NCBI RefSeq assembly: GCF_003097355.1
Contig: NZ_PYUI01000003.1
Location: 186,001-250,000 of the forward strand
Length of the DNA stretch: 64,000 nt
Reading direction: 5' to 3'
From: Arthrobacter sp. H-02-3
GTDB taxonomy: Bacteria > Actinomycetota > Actinomycetes > Actinomycetales > Micrococcaceae
Part shown: in pieces, positions 10,565 to 19,160 of the stretch
Layout of the letters: each line of letters begins with the position of its first letter
Numbering within the stretch: the stretch's first letter is position 1
Made by a program: the position numbers and the translations under genes
Notes under the pieces: model-generated
Seen by the model: only the letters and a program-made list of their open reading frames with translations
Database searches by the model: none
Told to the model about the DNA's origin: nothing

Positions 10565-11847
10565 GCGCCTTGACGGCCGGGACCCCGCAGGACATGCGCG
10601 CTGCGCCCCCCACGGTAGAAGCGGCGGCCCTGTCGGCGGCCTTCGTCACCGCCCTGCGCCGGACCGGGCTCGCGTGCTCACCGGACCGGGCAGTCCGGCT
10701 GGCCGAGGCACTCCGCCTGATCCCTCCCGGCGACGCAGAAAAGCTGTATTGGGCGTCCCGGGTGGTGCTGGTGTCAGCCCGCGAGCAGCTGCCGGTCTTC
10801 GACGCCGTCTTTTCCGCGGTGTTCCGCGGCGGCTTTGACCCCTCCGGGCCTCCCGCCCGCGCCGTGGCTCCGGCCGCGGCCCCGGCCGGGGCCCCTGAGG
10901 AGACCCGCACCCGCCCGTCTCCGGCCGAGGGCCGTGCGCCCGGCTACGCGCCTGCTCCCCCGCGCCCGGCGCCGGCGATTGCCTCCGCGGGACAGGACGC
11001 CGGCCAAGACGGCAACGCCCCGGAGCGGGAGGCCGTGCTGGCTATGGCCTCCCCCGAGGAGCGGCTGCACGAAGCGTCCTTCGCTCAGCTGACGGAGGAG
11101 GAAGTCGTGGAGATCAGGCGGCTGGCGTCCCGGCTGCTGCTCGCCACCCCGACGCGCCTGAGCCGCCGCGCCCGGAAGTCCGCCCACAGCAGCGCCCGGC
11201 TGGACGTCCGCGCCACGGTCCGTGCGGCCCGGCGCTCGGGCACTGACACCACCCGCTTGTTGTATGCCCGGCGCCGCCCGCAGCGCCGCAAGCTGGTGAT
11301 GCTGTGCGACGTCTCCGGATCCATGGAACCGTATGCGCGGATCTTCGTCTCGCTGCTGCAGGGAGCCGTGGCAGGTGCCGGCGCCGAGGCCTTCGTGTTT
11401 TCCACCCGGCTGACACGCCTGACCCGGCAACTGGCGCTCCGCGATCCCGACGAGGCCCTGGCCCGGGCCGCCACGGCCGCCCCGGACTGGGCCGGCGGAA
11501 CGCGGATCGCCGACAGCATCCGGCACTTCGTCGACGAGCACGGCCGCCGCGGCCTGGCCCGCGGCGCGGTGGTGGTGATCTTCTCGGACGGCTGGGCGCA
11601 GGAGGACCCCGAACAGGTCGCGGCCCAGATGGCGCGACTGCGGCGCCTGGCGTACCGGATCATCTGGGTCAATCCACGCAAGGCAGCGCCGCAGTACCAG
11701 CCGCTGGTGGGTGGAATGGCCGCAGCGCTGCCGTACTGCGACGAATTCGTCAGCGGACACAGCTACACAGCGCTGGCAGAGGTGGCGGCCGCAATCCGCG
11801 GCGACGGCCAGGCATCACTCAAGGGAAGAGGGAACTCATGCAGATAG
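10561..11847 (+). CDS. coxE: CoxE, VWA-domain partner of CoxD
   Basis: A 428-residue protein with a C-terminal von Willebrand A domain. The MIDAS motif DVSGS lies at 250-254 and FSDGW further on. The centre (about 95-160) is a low-complexity Ala/Pro linker. CoxE works with the AAA+ protein CoxD in copper insertion into CODH. The GTG start forms a GTGA overlap with coxD, and the stop overlaps coxG by ten bases. Confidence 0.92.
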   Translation: MSALTAGTPQDMRAAPPTVEAAALSAAFVTALRRTGLACSPDRAVRLAEALRLIPPGDAEKLYWASRVVLVSAREQLPVFDAVFSAVFRGGFDPSGPPARAVAPAAAPAGAPEETRTRPSPAEGRAPGYAPAPPRPAPAIASAGQDAGQDGNAPEREAVLAMASPEERLHEASFAQLTEEEVVEIRRLASRLLLATPTRLSRRARKSAHSSARLDVRATVRAARRSGTDTTRLLYARRRPQRRKLVMLCDVSGSMEPYARIFVSLLQGAVAGAGAEAFVFSTRLTRLTRQLALRDPDEALARAATAAPDWAGGTRIADSIRHFVDEHGRRGLARGAVVVIFSDGWAQEDPEQVAAQMARLRRLAYRIIWVNPRKAAPQYQPLVGGMAAALPYCDEFVSGHSYTALAEVAAAIRGDGQASLKGRGNSCR

Positions 11848-12632
11848 ACAGCACTTTCTCGGTGGTCGCCCCGATCGACACGGTGTGGGACACGCTGATG
11901 GACTTTGAACGGGTGGCCGGGTGCCTTCCCGGGGCCAGAATCCTGAACAAGCTCTCCGACGACGCCTACCAGGTGGGCATGAGCGTGAAGCTCGGCCCCG
12001 TCTCAATGCAGTACAAGGGCCTGCTGAACGTCATCGAACGCAACGCGGCCGACCACCGTGCCGTGCTCGGCGGCAAGGCACAGGAGACCCGCGGACAGGG
12101 CACCGCCGAGGCGACCGTGACCCTGACGCTCACAGAAGAAGGCGACACCACACGGGGGTCCGTCAGCGCGGACCTGGCGCTGTCCGGCAAGGCCGCCGCC
12201 ATGGGCAAGGGCGTCATCGGCAGCGTCACGGAGCAGATGATGGCCCTCTTCGCGAACAACCTGCAGGCGATGCTGGCTGAAGGGGCGCCCCCTGTCCCGG
12301 AACAGGGCCCGGAGGCGTCATCGGCCGCGGCACCGGCTCCCGCAGCGCAGGCCGTCCCCGAGCCGGTCCCGGCGTCGGCTGCGGTTTCTGCTCCCCCTGC
12401 AGGCACGACGGCGGGTGCTCCAACTGCGGCGGCGCCGGCCATGGCAGGCGCCCCCAACGGTGCCGCGCCGGCCGCCAGCCTGGATGCGTTGAGCCTGGCC
12501 AAGGGAATCGCGGCGGACCAGCTTTCCAGCCCGGTGAAAGTCCTCGGCGTCGTCGCCGTGGTGGCGTGCATTGCGTACTGGGCCGGGCGGCGGTCTGCGT
12601 TCCGGATGCTCCGCCTGTGCGGCAGGCTCTGA
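11838..12632 (+). CDS. coxG: CoxG, SRPBCC-domain membrane anchor/quinone carrier of CODH
   Basis: A 264-residue protein with a SRPBCC (START-like) domain at about 1-150, a long Ala/Pro linker to about 215 and a C-terminal hydrophobic segment (about 234-251) followed by basic residues. In Oligotropha CoxG anchors CODH to the membrane; work on mycobacterial CODH indicates that it extracts menaquinone and delivers it to the enzyme. The ATG at 11838 has GAGGGA upstream and lies inside the end of coxE. The upstream open frame is a coxE shadow. Confidence 0.92.
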   Translation: MQIDSTFSVVAPIDTVWDTLMDFERVAGCLPGARILNKLSDDAYQVGMSVKLGPVSMQYKGLLNVIERNAADHRAVLGGKAQETRGQGTAEATVTLTLTEEGDTTRGSVSADLALSGKAAAMGKGVIGSVTEQMMALFANNLQAMLAEGAPPVPEQGPEASSAAAPAPAAQAVPEPVPASAAVSAPPAGTTAGAPTAAAPAMAGAPNGAAPAASLDALSLAKGIAADQLSSPVKVLGVVAVVACIAYWAGRRSAFRMLRLCGRL

Positions 12633-12641
12633 GGAGCGCCG

Positions 12642-13769
12642 ATGCGCGATGTCCTGGCGGCCATGTTGCCCGACTGGCAGAGCGGCGCCACCGCGGGCCT
12701 GGCCACCGTCGTGAGCACATTCAAGTCAGCACCCAGGCTCCCGGGGGCGGCGATGCTGGTAACGGCTGGCGGCGACGCCGTGGGCTCCGTCTCCGGCGGC
12801 TGCGTCGAGGGGGCCGTCTACGAGCTGGCCAGCCAGGTGAAGGCCGACGGCGAGCCCGCCCTGGTGCGCTACGGGATCAGCGACGACGATGCCTACGCGG
12901 TGGGCCTGACCTGCGGCGGGATCATCGACATCTTCGTCGAACCTGTTTCCCGGCACCGATTCCCCGAACTCAACGAAGTGGCACAGGACATCGCCGCCGG
13001 GCGCCGGGTAGGGGTCGCCACGGTCATCGAACACCCCGATGCCACGCGGGTGGGACGGCACCTGATCGTCCGGCCCGGAGGGTGTGAAGGTGATCTGGGT
13101 TCGGAGCGAACCAACCACGCCGTGGGCGACGACACCCAGGGCCTCCTCGCCGCCGGGCGCACAGGCATCCTGAACTACGGCGTCGACGGCGAACGGCTGG
13201 ACACCGGTATGCGTGTCTTCTTCGCCAGCTATGCTCCACCGCCACGCATGATCGTCTTTGGCGCCATCGACTTCGCCGCCGCGCTTGCCCGCCTGGGCGC
13301 CTTCCTGGGCTACCGGGTGACGGTGTGCGATGCCCGGCCGGTCTTTGCCACGCCGGCGAGATTCCCCGACGCCGCCGAGGTGGTCAATGCGTGGCCGCAC
13401 CGCTATCTGAGCGACCAGTTCGCCCAAGGCCTGCTGGATGCCAGGACCGTGCTGTGCGTCCTCACCCACGACCCGAAGTTCGACATCCCCGTCCTTGAGG
13501 TGGCCCTGCGCGGCAGCCCCGTGGCGTTTATCGGCGCCATGGGCTCCCGCCGCACTCATGAGGACAGGTTGGCACGGCTGCGGGAGGCGGGACTGGGCGA
13601 CGACGAGCTATCCAGGCTCCACAGCCCGGTGGGCCTTGATCTGGGCGCCCGCACGCCCGAGGAAACGGCCGTGTCCATTGCCGCGGAGTTCATCGCCCTG
13701 CAGTGGAACGGCAGCGGCGAGCCATTGCGGCATCTTGGCGAACGGATTCATCACGACGAGCAGTCGTGA
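12642..13769 (+). CDS. XdhC/CoxI family maturation factor
   Basis: A 375-residue two-domain XdhC/CoxI protein. The N-terminal XdhC_CoxI domain has SVSGGCVEG (residues 46-54) and TCGGIIDIF; the C-terminal Rossmann-like XdhC_C domain has FIGAMGSRRTH and GLDLGARTPEETA. Such proteins bind the molybdenum cofactor and help its sulfuration before insertion. GAGGAG precedes the ATG, nine bases after coxG. It is the second XdhC-type protein of the operon, mirroring the CoxF/CoxI pair of Oligotropha. Confidence 0.92.
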   Translation: MRDVLAAMLPDWQSGATAGLATVVSTFKSAPRLPGAAMLVTAGGDAVGSVSGGCVEGAVYELASQVKADGEPALVRYGISDDDAYAVGLTCGGIIDIFVEPVSRHRFPELNEVAQDIAAGRRVGVATVIEHPDATRVGRHLIVRPGGCEGDLGSERTNHAVGDDTQGLLAAGRTGILNYGVDGERLDTGMRVFFASYAPPPRMIVFGAIDFAAALARLGAFLGYRVTVCDARPVFATPARFPDAAEVVNAWPHRYLSDQFAQGLLDARTVLCVLTHDPKFDIPVLEVALRGSPVAFIGAMGSRRTHEDRLARLREAGLGDDELSRLHSPVGLDLGARTPEETAVSIAAEFIALQWNGSGEPLRHLGERIHHDEQS

Positions 13770-13779
13770 CCGTGCCGAC

Positions 13780-14541
13780 GTGACTGCGGACGAGGCCGCG
13801 CGCTGGACTACGGCGGTACTTCTCCTGGCGGCAACGCTGTACTCGGCCTGCCGGGCCATGGCCGCTTCCGGAGCGGCAGGTCGGGTCGGGCTGGCGCTGC
13901 ATTCCCTCATGATGGCGGCGATGGCGCTGATGTTGCTGCCGCGCGGGCAGTGGCCCCTCCTGCCGCAGGTTCTCCTATTTGTTCTGGGCTCCTGGTGGTT
14001 CGTAGTGCAGGCCGTCTCGTACCGGACGCGCCCACGGGACGGGCCGCCGGTCCGTGGCCGGGCCGTTGCCGGCAAGCACGTTGGTGACCGGCCAGTTGCT
14101 GGCCGGGCGAAGCCCCTCTACGATGCTGCGGCCATGGCCGCGATGGCCTTCATGCTGGCCGCCGGCGACCTCGGGGCCGTCCCTCAGTCCGAAGCGGGCC
14201 CGCCGGCACCGGTTCCCGTGGCCCCGGCACACCACGGCGCTGCGGCGGCCGGGCCGCTGACGGCACGGCTCCCCGGGTGGGGCGATCAGCTATCGCTGGT
14301 GCCGGCTGTGGCTTTTGGCTTGGCCGTATTCTTTGGGCTCGCCACCGTGGCGTGGACCCTTCGGCTGCTCCTCCAGCTCTGGCCGCTAACCGGTGGCAGG
14401 TCCGTGGCCGCAGCTCTGTGCAGCCGCGGCGGCGCGCTGCGGGGTGCTCGTTGTCCCCGGTTCCGGGACGTCGCCGACACGGCCGTGGAAATCGTGGCCG
14501 CCGGGGCGCTTGCGCTCATGTTCGCCGCCCTGGCCGCCTGA
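13780..14541 (+). CDS. DUF5134 family integral membrane protein
   Basis: A 253-residue membrane protein with five or six hydrophobic helices, including two Met-rich ones (LHSLMMAAMALML and YDAAAMAAMAFML), and a His/Ala/Pro-rich loop around residues 140-165. This pattern matches DUF5134, an uncharacterised actinobacterial family. The GTG at 13780 is the first in-frame start after the XdhC stop 11 bases before; no ribosome site is clear, so the start is uncertain. As last gene of the cox operon it may serve CODH, for example in copper handling through its Met/His residues, which is speculation. Confidence 0.7.
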   Translation: MTADEAARWTTAVLLLAATLYSACRAMAASGAAGRVGLALHSLMMAAMALMLLPRGQWPLLPQVLLFVLGSWWFVVQAVSYRTRPRDGPPVRGRAVAGKHVGDRPVAGRAKPLYDAAAMAAMAFMLAAGDLGAVPQSEAGPPAPVPVAPAHHGAAAAGPLTARLPGWGDQLSLVPAVAFGLAVFFGLATVAWTLRLLLQLWPLTGGRSVAAALCSRGGALRGARCPRFRDVADTAVEIVAAGALALMFAALAA

Positions 14542-14587
14542 GGGGCGGCCCGCACCTCGCCGCTGTATGGCTTGGGCCTGTGGCTGG

Positions 14588-15136
14588 TCAGCGCCCGGTG
14601 GTTGCCGCCGCTGGAGCCAGTAGTTCGCGGTACCGGTCAGCGTGCCGCTGAAGCTCATCGGCATCCACGCGGGGCGCTGAGTGCAGGATGAGCGGCTGGG
14701 CCATGTCCAGTCCGCAGAGGTGCGCAGTGGCGTCAAGGGGGCGCAGGAGCTCATCCATCGTGAAGCGGTTGTGCCCTGCCGGAGCGTAGGACGCTTCCGG
14801 GCCGCCGGTCGAAAGCACCAGCTGGAGCCGCTTTCCGCGGAGGGCGTCGCCTCCAGCCCCGTAGGCGAAGCCGTACGTGAGCACCTGATCCATCCACTCC
14901 TTCAGAACCCCGGGCACGGAGTACCAGTGCCACGGGAATTGCCAGACGATGGTGTCGTGCCCGCGCAGCAGGTCCTGCTCGCGGACAGCATCGATCCGGC
15001 GGTCCGGGTATGTGGCAGAAAGATCATGGACGGTCACGTGGTCCATGTCCATGATGGCTCTGGTGAGGTGCGCGGTGATCCGCGAGCTTTCAAGGTCAGG
15101 GTGGGCAACAAGGACGAGCGTGCGCTGGGGCGTCAT
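14588..15136 (-). CDS. NAD(P)H:quinone oxidoreductase, KefF/MdaB-like flavodoxin fold
   Basis: A 182-residue Flavodoxin_2 family protein. It has the N-terminal FMN-phosphate segment VAHPDLESSR, the family motif WQFPWHWYSVPGVLKEWMDQ (about 65-85) and STGGPEASY for the isoalloxazine ring. Relatives reduce quinones by two electrons with NAD(P)H in the cytoplasm. It is transcribed alone, convergent with the cox operon. Two palindromic operators upstream suggest repression by a TetR-type protein that responds to a quinone or other electrophile. Confidence 0.9.
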   Translation of the reverse strand: MTPQRTLVLVAHPDLESSRITAHLTRAIMDMDHVTVHDLSATYPDRRIDAVREQDLLRGHDTIVWQFPWHWYSVPGVLKEWMDQVLTYGFAYGAGGDALRGKRLQLVLSTGGPEASYAPAGHNRFTMDELLRPLDATAHLCGLDMAQPLILHSAPRVDADELQRHADRYRELLAPAAATTGR

Positions 15137-15221
15137 GGAAATTGTCTTCTACTTTCAGGTCGTGCCGGAGACCAGACATCACTCGCGTCGGGTCCTTCGA
15201 AGCTGATTCCGGTCCCGCTGG

Positions 15222-15279
15222 TAGACAGAACTGTCTAGGGGGCGATGAGAACTTATCAGACAGACCTGTCTACGGACAA
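15222..15279 (-). promoter_or_regulatory. Promoter with two TetR-like operators upstream of the quinone reductase
   Basis: TAGACAG-AA-CTGTCTA (15222-15237) and AGACAG-AC-CTGTCT (15258-15271) are perfect palindromes with two-base centres, 35 bp apart centre to centre. On the minus strand TTGTCC (15279-15274) and TAAGTT (15255-15250) form a -35/-10 pair with 18-base spacing. Operator 2 fills the spacer and operator 1 falls just past the predicted start, as expected of a repressor. The rest of 15137-15523 holds no gene, and no TetR gene lies in the window. Confidence 0.7.
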
Positions 15280-15523
15280 ACTCCACCCGCCCCGGTAAGC
15301 ACGGCGGCAGACCCACCGAAGCGCTGCCCCGGCCGGCGGAAAGCCTCCCGCAGACGTAGCACCGGTTTCCGCTACGACAAGGGGCAGACGCTACGCGGAT
15401 CCACGCAGCGGGCGCCCGAAATCGGTGCGGAAAACCGAAACTTCACGACGGCGGGGGCGGCCGGACGCGCGTATCGGACCGTTGCGTCAGCGCCCAGACC
15501 GCCGTCGGGCGTAAGCTCGACCC

Positions 15524-16144
15524 ATGGCGAGATACTTCGATGTGCACCCCGACAACCCCCAGGCGCGCTCCATCAGCCAGGCGGTGGAAATCCTGCGCTC
15601 CGGCGGCCTGATCGCCTACCCCACCGATTCCTGCTATGCCCTGGGCGCCCAACTGGGTAACCGGGAAGCCCTGGACCGGATCAGGAACATCCGCCACCTC
15701 GATAACAAACACCACTTCACCTTGGTCTGCAAGGACTTCGCGCAGTTGGGCCAGTTTGTCCAGATCGACAACGACGTCTTCCGCAGTATCAAGGCCGTCA
15801 CGCCAGGCAGCTACACGTTCATCCTCCCCGCCACCCGGGAGGTCCCCAAACGCCTGTTGCACCCGAAGAAGAAGACGGTCGGCGTGCGCATCCCCGACCA
15901 CCCCGTGGTCCAGGCACTGCTGGCCGAGCTCGGCGAGCCGCTGCTGTCCAGCACGCTGCTGCTCCCGGATGAGGACGAGCCGCTGACGCAGGGGTGGGAG
16001 ATTAAGGAGCGGCTGGATCACGTCGTAGACGCCGTGATCGATTCCGGCGACTGCGGGGCCGAGCCGACCACGGTGATCGACTTCTCAAGTGGTGTCGCCG
16101 AAGTCGTCCGCCGCGGCATGGGCGACGCTTCCCGCTTCGAGTAG
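15524..16144 (+). CDS. YciO-type Sua5/YrdC family protein
   Basis: A 206-residue Sua5/YciO/YrdC-fold protein. Enzymes of this family make threonylcarbamoyl-AMP for the t6A modification of tRNA; the YciO branch binds RNA and its exact function is less certain. Family marks are GLIAYPTDSCYALG (about 29-42), the KHHFTLVCKD segment and VGVRIPDHP. The length matches YciO rather than the longer Sua5. It is a single gene; ATG 15524 follows a conserved GTAAGCTCGACCC leader without a strong ribosome site. Confidence 0.9.
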   Translation: MARYFDVHPDNPQARSISQAVEILRSGGLIAYPTDSCYALGAQLGNREALDRIRNIRHLDNKHHFTLVCKDFAQLGQFVQIDNDVFRSIKAVTPGSYTFILPATREVPKRLLHPKKKTVGVRIPDHPVVQALLAELGEPLLSSTLLLPDEDEPLTQGWEIKERLDHVVDAVIDSGDCGAEPTTVIDFSSGVAEVVRRGMGDASRFE

Positions 16145-16204
16145 GGAGCGGCGCAGGCCGCGCGACCGCTGTACGGTCGGGGCCGTGTTGCCGGGGAGTG
16201 CAGG

Positions 16205-16468
16205 CTAGGCGGATTCCGCCTCGCGTGCCTGCCGGTTTCGCAGCCAACGGCGGACGAGATCGACGGCGGCGACGAGCCCCGCGAGGGGCGACAGTACCGC
16301 TGCGGCGTAGACGAACAGCAGCCAGGTCAGGGTGGTCACCGGAGACTGGCGGGTACTTAGGAGGGACAGTCCGCCGAAAAGGCCAAGGACCCAGAACAGG
16401 ATGACCCCGGACAGCACTGCCGCAGCGGGGAAGTACTCGTTCGTGACGACGTTCTTCAAGGTTTCCAT
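16205..16468 (-). CDS. Small membrane protein, unknown
   Basis: An 87-residue protein with two or three hydrophobic segments (about 14-37 and 44-68) and a basic C-terminal tail RRWLRNRQARE. GAGGAGG lies six bases before the ATG, so translation is well supported. No domain is recognised. It stands alone between yciO (convergent) and the SARP gene. Confidence 0.7.
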   Translation of the reverse strand: METLKNVVTNEYFPAAAVLSGVILFWVLGLFGGLSLLSTRQSPVTTLTWLLFVYAAAVLSPLAGLVAAVDLVRRWLRNRQAREAESA

Positions 16469-16653
16469 GGGCCCTCCTCACACCCGGCGGTCGGACTGCC
16501 CGCCAGGGACCTTCCCAGTATGACGCCCGGCACGGCCGGATTTCTCGAGAATCACGGCCACGTGACCAAGCTAACGCCCCGCCCCGGTTGCGGCGGCCGC
16601 GGGTGCGCAAAATATGGCGCGTCCGGGCGCCCCGGGCGTCCCTCGTCAAGGAG

Positions 16654-17592
16654 TTAGACCGCGGCCCGGACGCGCTGGAGAAAAGAATCGAGCACCCGCC
16701 CGGCGTTCTCATGCATGCGCCGCGACTCCGCCGGCGGCAGTTGCCGCCCCTTGGGCCCGTTCAGCCGCTCCCCCAGAAAGAGCAGGGCCGCCAGTACCTC
16801 TGAGAGCTCGGAGTTGCTTTCGGCGCGCTGCCGCAGGAGCCTCAGATGTGCCTCCTGCAACGCAGGGCCCGGCGCGCAGCCGAGGTCGCGGTCGAAGAGG
16901 CGGCGGCAGCGGTCGTACGCCGCGAGTCCTTCGGCGGGCAGGCCGGCCTGCTCATAGGAAGTCACCAGCACCGTCCAGGCCCGTTCATTGAGCGGCTCGG
17001 CACGGATGGCCGCCTGGACCAGGTTGACGGCGTCGTCCGGCTTGTCCAGCGAGGCGGCCGTTTCTGCGGCAAAGATCTGCAGGGCGACTTTTTCTGCCGC
17101 ATGGCGGCTGCGCGCCTCCTCTGCCCAATCGGAGGCAAGTTCGAACCCCAGCAGGGGCTCGGCACAAATGTCGAGGGCCTCGAGCAGCAGCGGATACGCC
17201 TCGTCAGGAGGCAGTTCGCCGGCGTCGCGGACCAGTCCACGGAACCGGAACAGGTCCAGATCCACCAGTGTGGGATCCAGGACGTAGCCGCTGTTGGCGG
17301 TGCGGAGCGGACCGGTCTTGGTCTGGCCGGGCTGGATGGCACGCCGTATGCCGCTGATGTAGCTCTCCAGTGTGGCCACGGAACCGTCGCTGGCTGCCGC
17401 GCCCCAGAGAAGATCGATCAGGCGGGTTTTAGACACGGGCGTTCCGAGGTTCAGGAGGAGGATTTCCAGTATGTGGCGGGGTTTGCAGCCCCCCATGTCG
17501 GCGGCCGTGAGGGCTACGCCGTCACGGCGTACTTCGAATGATCCGAACAATCGGACCGAAATGGAGGGTGTTGGTCCCGTTAGGCTTTCCAC
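16654..17592 (-). CDS. SARP/AfsR-type transcriptional regulator (BTAD domain)
   Basis: A 312-residue activator of the SARP class. The OmpR-like winged helix lies at about 10-95 (LWGAAASDGSVATLESYISG) and the bacterial transcriptional activation domain at about 100-245 (DLDLFRFRGLV, NERAWTVLVTSY). About 65 further residues follow. The GTG at 17592 was preferred to the TTG at 17628 because GGAG lies six bases before it. SARPs usually switch on secondary-metabolite clusters, yet no such cluster is adjacent, so its targets lie elsewhere or are its own neighbours. Confidence 0.88.
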   Translation of the reverse strand: MESLTGPTPSISVRLFGSFEVRRDGVALTAADMGGCKPRHILEILLLNLGTPVSKTRLIDLLWGAAASDGSVATLESYISGIRRAIQPGQTKTGPLRTANSGYVLDPTLVDLDLFRFRGLVRDAGELPPDEAYPLLLEALDICAEPLLGFELASDWAEEARSRHAAEKVALQIFAAETAASLDKPDDAVNLVQAAIRAEPLNERAWTVLVTSYEQAGLPAEGLAAYDRCRRLFDRDLGCAPGPALQEAHLRLLRQRAESNSELSEVLAALLFLGERLNGPKGRQLPPAESRRMHENAGRVLDSFLQRVRAAV

Positions 17593-17959
17593 GATGCTCT
17601 CCGATTTCCCCAGATAAAACGAACTCAATCGTCTGCGAAGAGCCGGATCAACATCGAGACCAGGCCGTACTGAGACTCTGTTCCCTCCGGCTTTCCAATG
17701 TCACCGTGACACGCCTGGCTGGGCGCAACAAGGCATGCCGCTACCCGATCTTTCGGCCGAAGAAAGACGCGTACAGGCATCAGTACCGCCAAGTAAGGCC
17801 GCGCAATCGCAGGCAGGTGTTTCCGGCGCAAAACAAGTAATTCCGCGGGCCTCCGCCGAACGCATTCAAGTAGTTCGCGGGACGCCTCAGGGCGGCAGAA
17901 TTTCGGCTCGAGCCGGGTCATTCCGTCCTGAAATGCCACCCGGTCAGGCTGGACTTTCC
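17593..17959. promoter_or_regulatory. Gene-free region with phased CAAGTA repeats
   Basis: No coding sequence is convincing here. CAAGTA occurs at 17791, 17835 and 17868, spaced 44 and 33 bp, both multiples of 11. The last two copies extend to CAAGTA(A/G)TTC with GCGGG just after. SARP proteins are known to bind direct repeats on one helical face at such spacing, so these could be sites for the regulator encoded next to them. The match is by eye only. Confidence 0.35.
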
Positions 17960-18973
17960 CTATTGGTTCTCGGTCATCTCGGCGGGTACAGCGACCACAC
18001 GCAGCTCCGTGCCGTCGCGAAGTACCGCAAGATCCAGCGGCTCACCGATTGCCTCGGCAAAGAGCAGTTTCTGTAGGCTCTCAGCGTTGGACACAGACAC
18101 CTGCCCGACCTTCAGGAGGATGTCGCCGGCCCGAAGCCCGGCACGTTCGGCGGGCGAGCCGGGAAGGACTTCCACCACGAGCAGACCCTGCCTGCGGCCT
18201 GTCCGGACGACGGCGCTTGGCTGCAGCTGGACCGGCGTGTTGACCAGGCCCAGATAGGCCCGGCGGACACGGCCGTCCTTGAGCAGCGACGCGATGATCC
18301 GACGGGACGTGGCGTTGACGGGGACAGCCAGACCCAGGCCCACTCCGGCGACGGCCGTGTTGATTCCGACGATCCGCCCGCGGGCGTCGGCCAGCGCCCC
18401 TCCGGAACTGCCGGGGTTGAGGGCCGCATCGGTCTGGATGACGTCCTCGATTACGCGCCGGTTCCGTCCGGACCAGACGGGGATGGACCGGCCAAGCCCG
18501 CTGACCACCCCGGCCGTGACCGACCCCGAAAGTCCGAGCGGATTGCCCACGGCGATCACGAGTTGCCCGACCCGGAGCGATTCGGCGTCGCCCATGTCGG
18601 CCGGCGCCGCCGTGGGCGCCCGGCCGTGGACCACGGCGAGATCGGATAGCGGGTCGGCACCCACCACCTCGACGGCGGTGCTCGTGCCGTCGGCAAAGAC
18701 TGCGTGTCCGGATGCGGCGCCGCCCACCACATGGGCGTTGGTGAGAAGGTACCCGTCCGAGGTGAACAGGACGGCAGAACCGGCGCCGCCCGTGCGCCTG
18801 CCGGCGCGCCCGGTGCCGGTCATTTCGAGCGCTGCAACAAGGGGCGTGACGGCCGCGGCGACGCGGATGACCGTTGCGGAATAGGAATCCAGCGGGTCCC
18901 CGGACATCTCGGATCCGAACGCCCCGGGTCCGGACGCTTCAGGTCCGGGCACCCTGCTCACGGCTGCGGCCAT
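17960..18973 (-). CDS. HtrA/DegP-like S1C serine protease with PDZ domain, no signal peptide
   Basis: A 337-residue trypsin-fold protease with the triad His81 (TNAHVV), Asp111 (DPLSDLAVV) and Ser190 (NPGSSGGA), then one PDZ domain at about 240-330 (VVEVLPGSPAERAGLRAGDI). The ATG at 18973 has AGGAGG six or seven bases upstream. HtrA proteins normally act outside the membrane, but here there is neither a signal peptide nor a transmembrane anchor; residues 1-40 are mildly hydrophilic. It is probably cytoplasmic, or a related anchor is missed. Confidence 0.9.
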   Translation of the reverse strand: MAAAVSRVPGPEASGPGAFGSEMSGDPLDSYSATVIRVAAAVTPLVAALEMTGTGRAGRRTGGAGSAVLFTSDGYLLTNAHVVGGAASGHAVFADGTSTAVEVVGADPLSDLAVVHGRAPTAAPADMGDAESLRVGQLVIAVGNPLGLSGSVTAGVVSGLGRSIPVWSGRNRRVIEDVIQTDAALNPGSSGGALADARGRIVGINTAVAGVGLGLAVPVNATSRRIIASLLKDGRVRRAYLGLVNTPVQLQPSAVVRTGRRQGLLVVEVLPGSPAERAGLRAGDILLKVGQVSVSNAESLQKLLFAEAIGEPLDLAVLRDGTELRVVAVPAEMTENQ

Positions 18974-19160
18974 TGTGCACCTCCTGCTCACCGGTACTCA
19001 CCCAAGTCAACCACCGCGGCCCGGGGAGTAGTCCCGAGGTGGCTACGCCGTCAGAGAAATGCGACGAATCCGGGGCCGTTGGCGCTGCAACAGTTCAGCC
19101 GGGCGCGGATCCACGGCTAGGCTCGGACGTAGATCCGCCCGACAGCCCAGGAGAACCTAC

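Noticed and set aside
17735..18076. A 113-codon plus-strand frame between the SARP and protease genes
   Set aside because: It runs into the antisense end of the protease gene and shows no motif.
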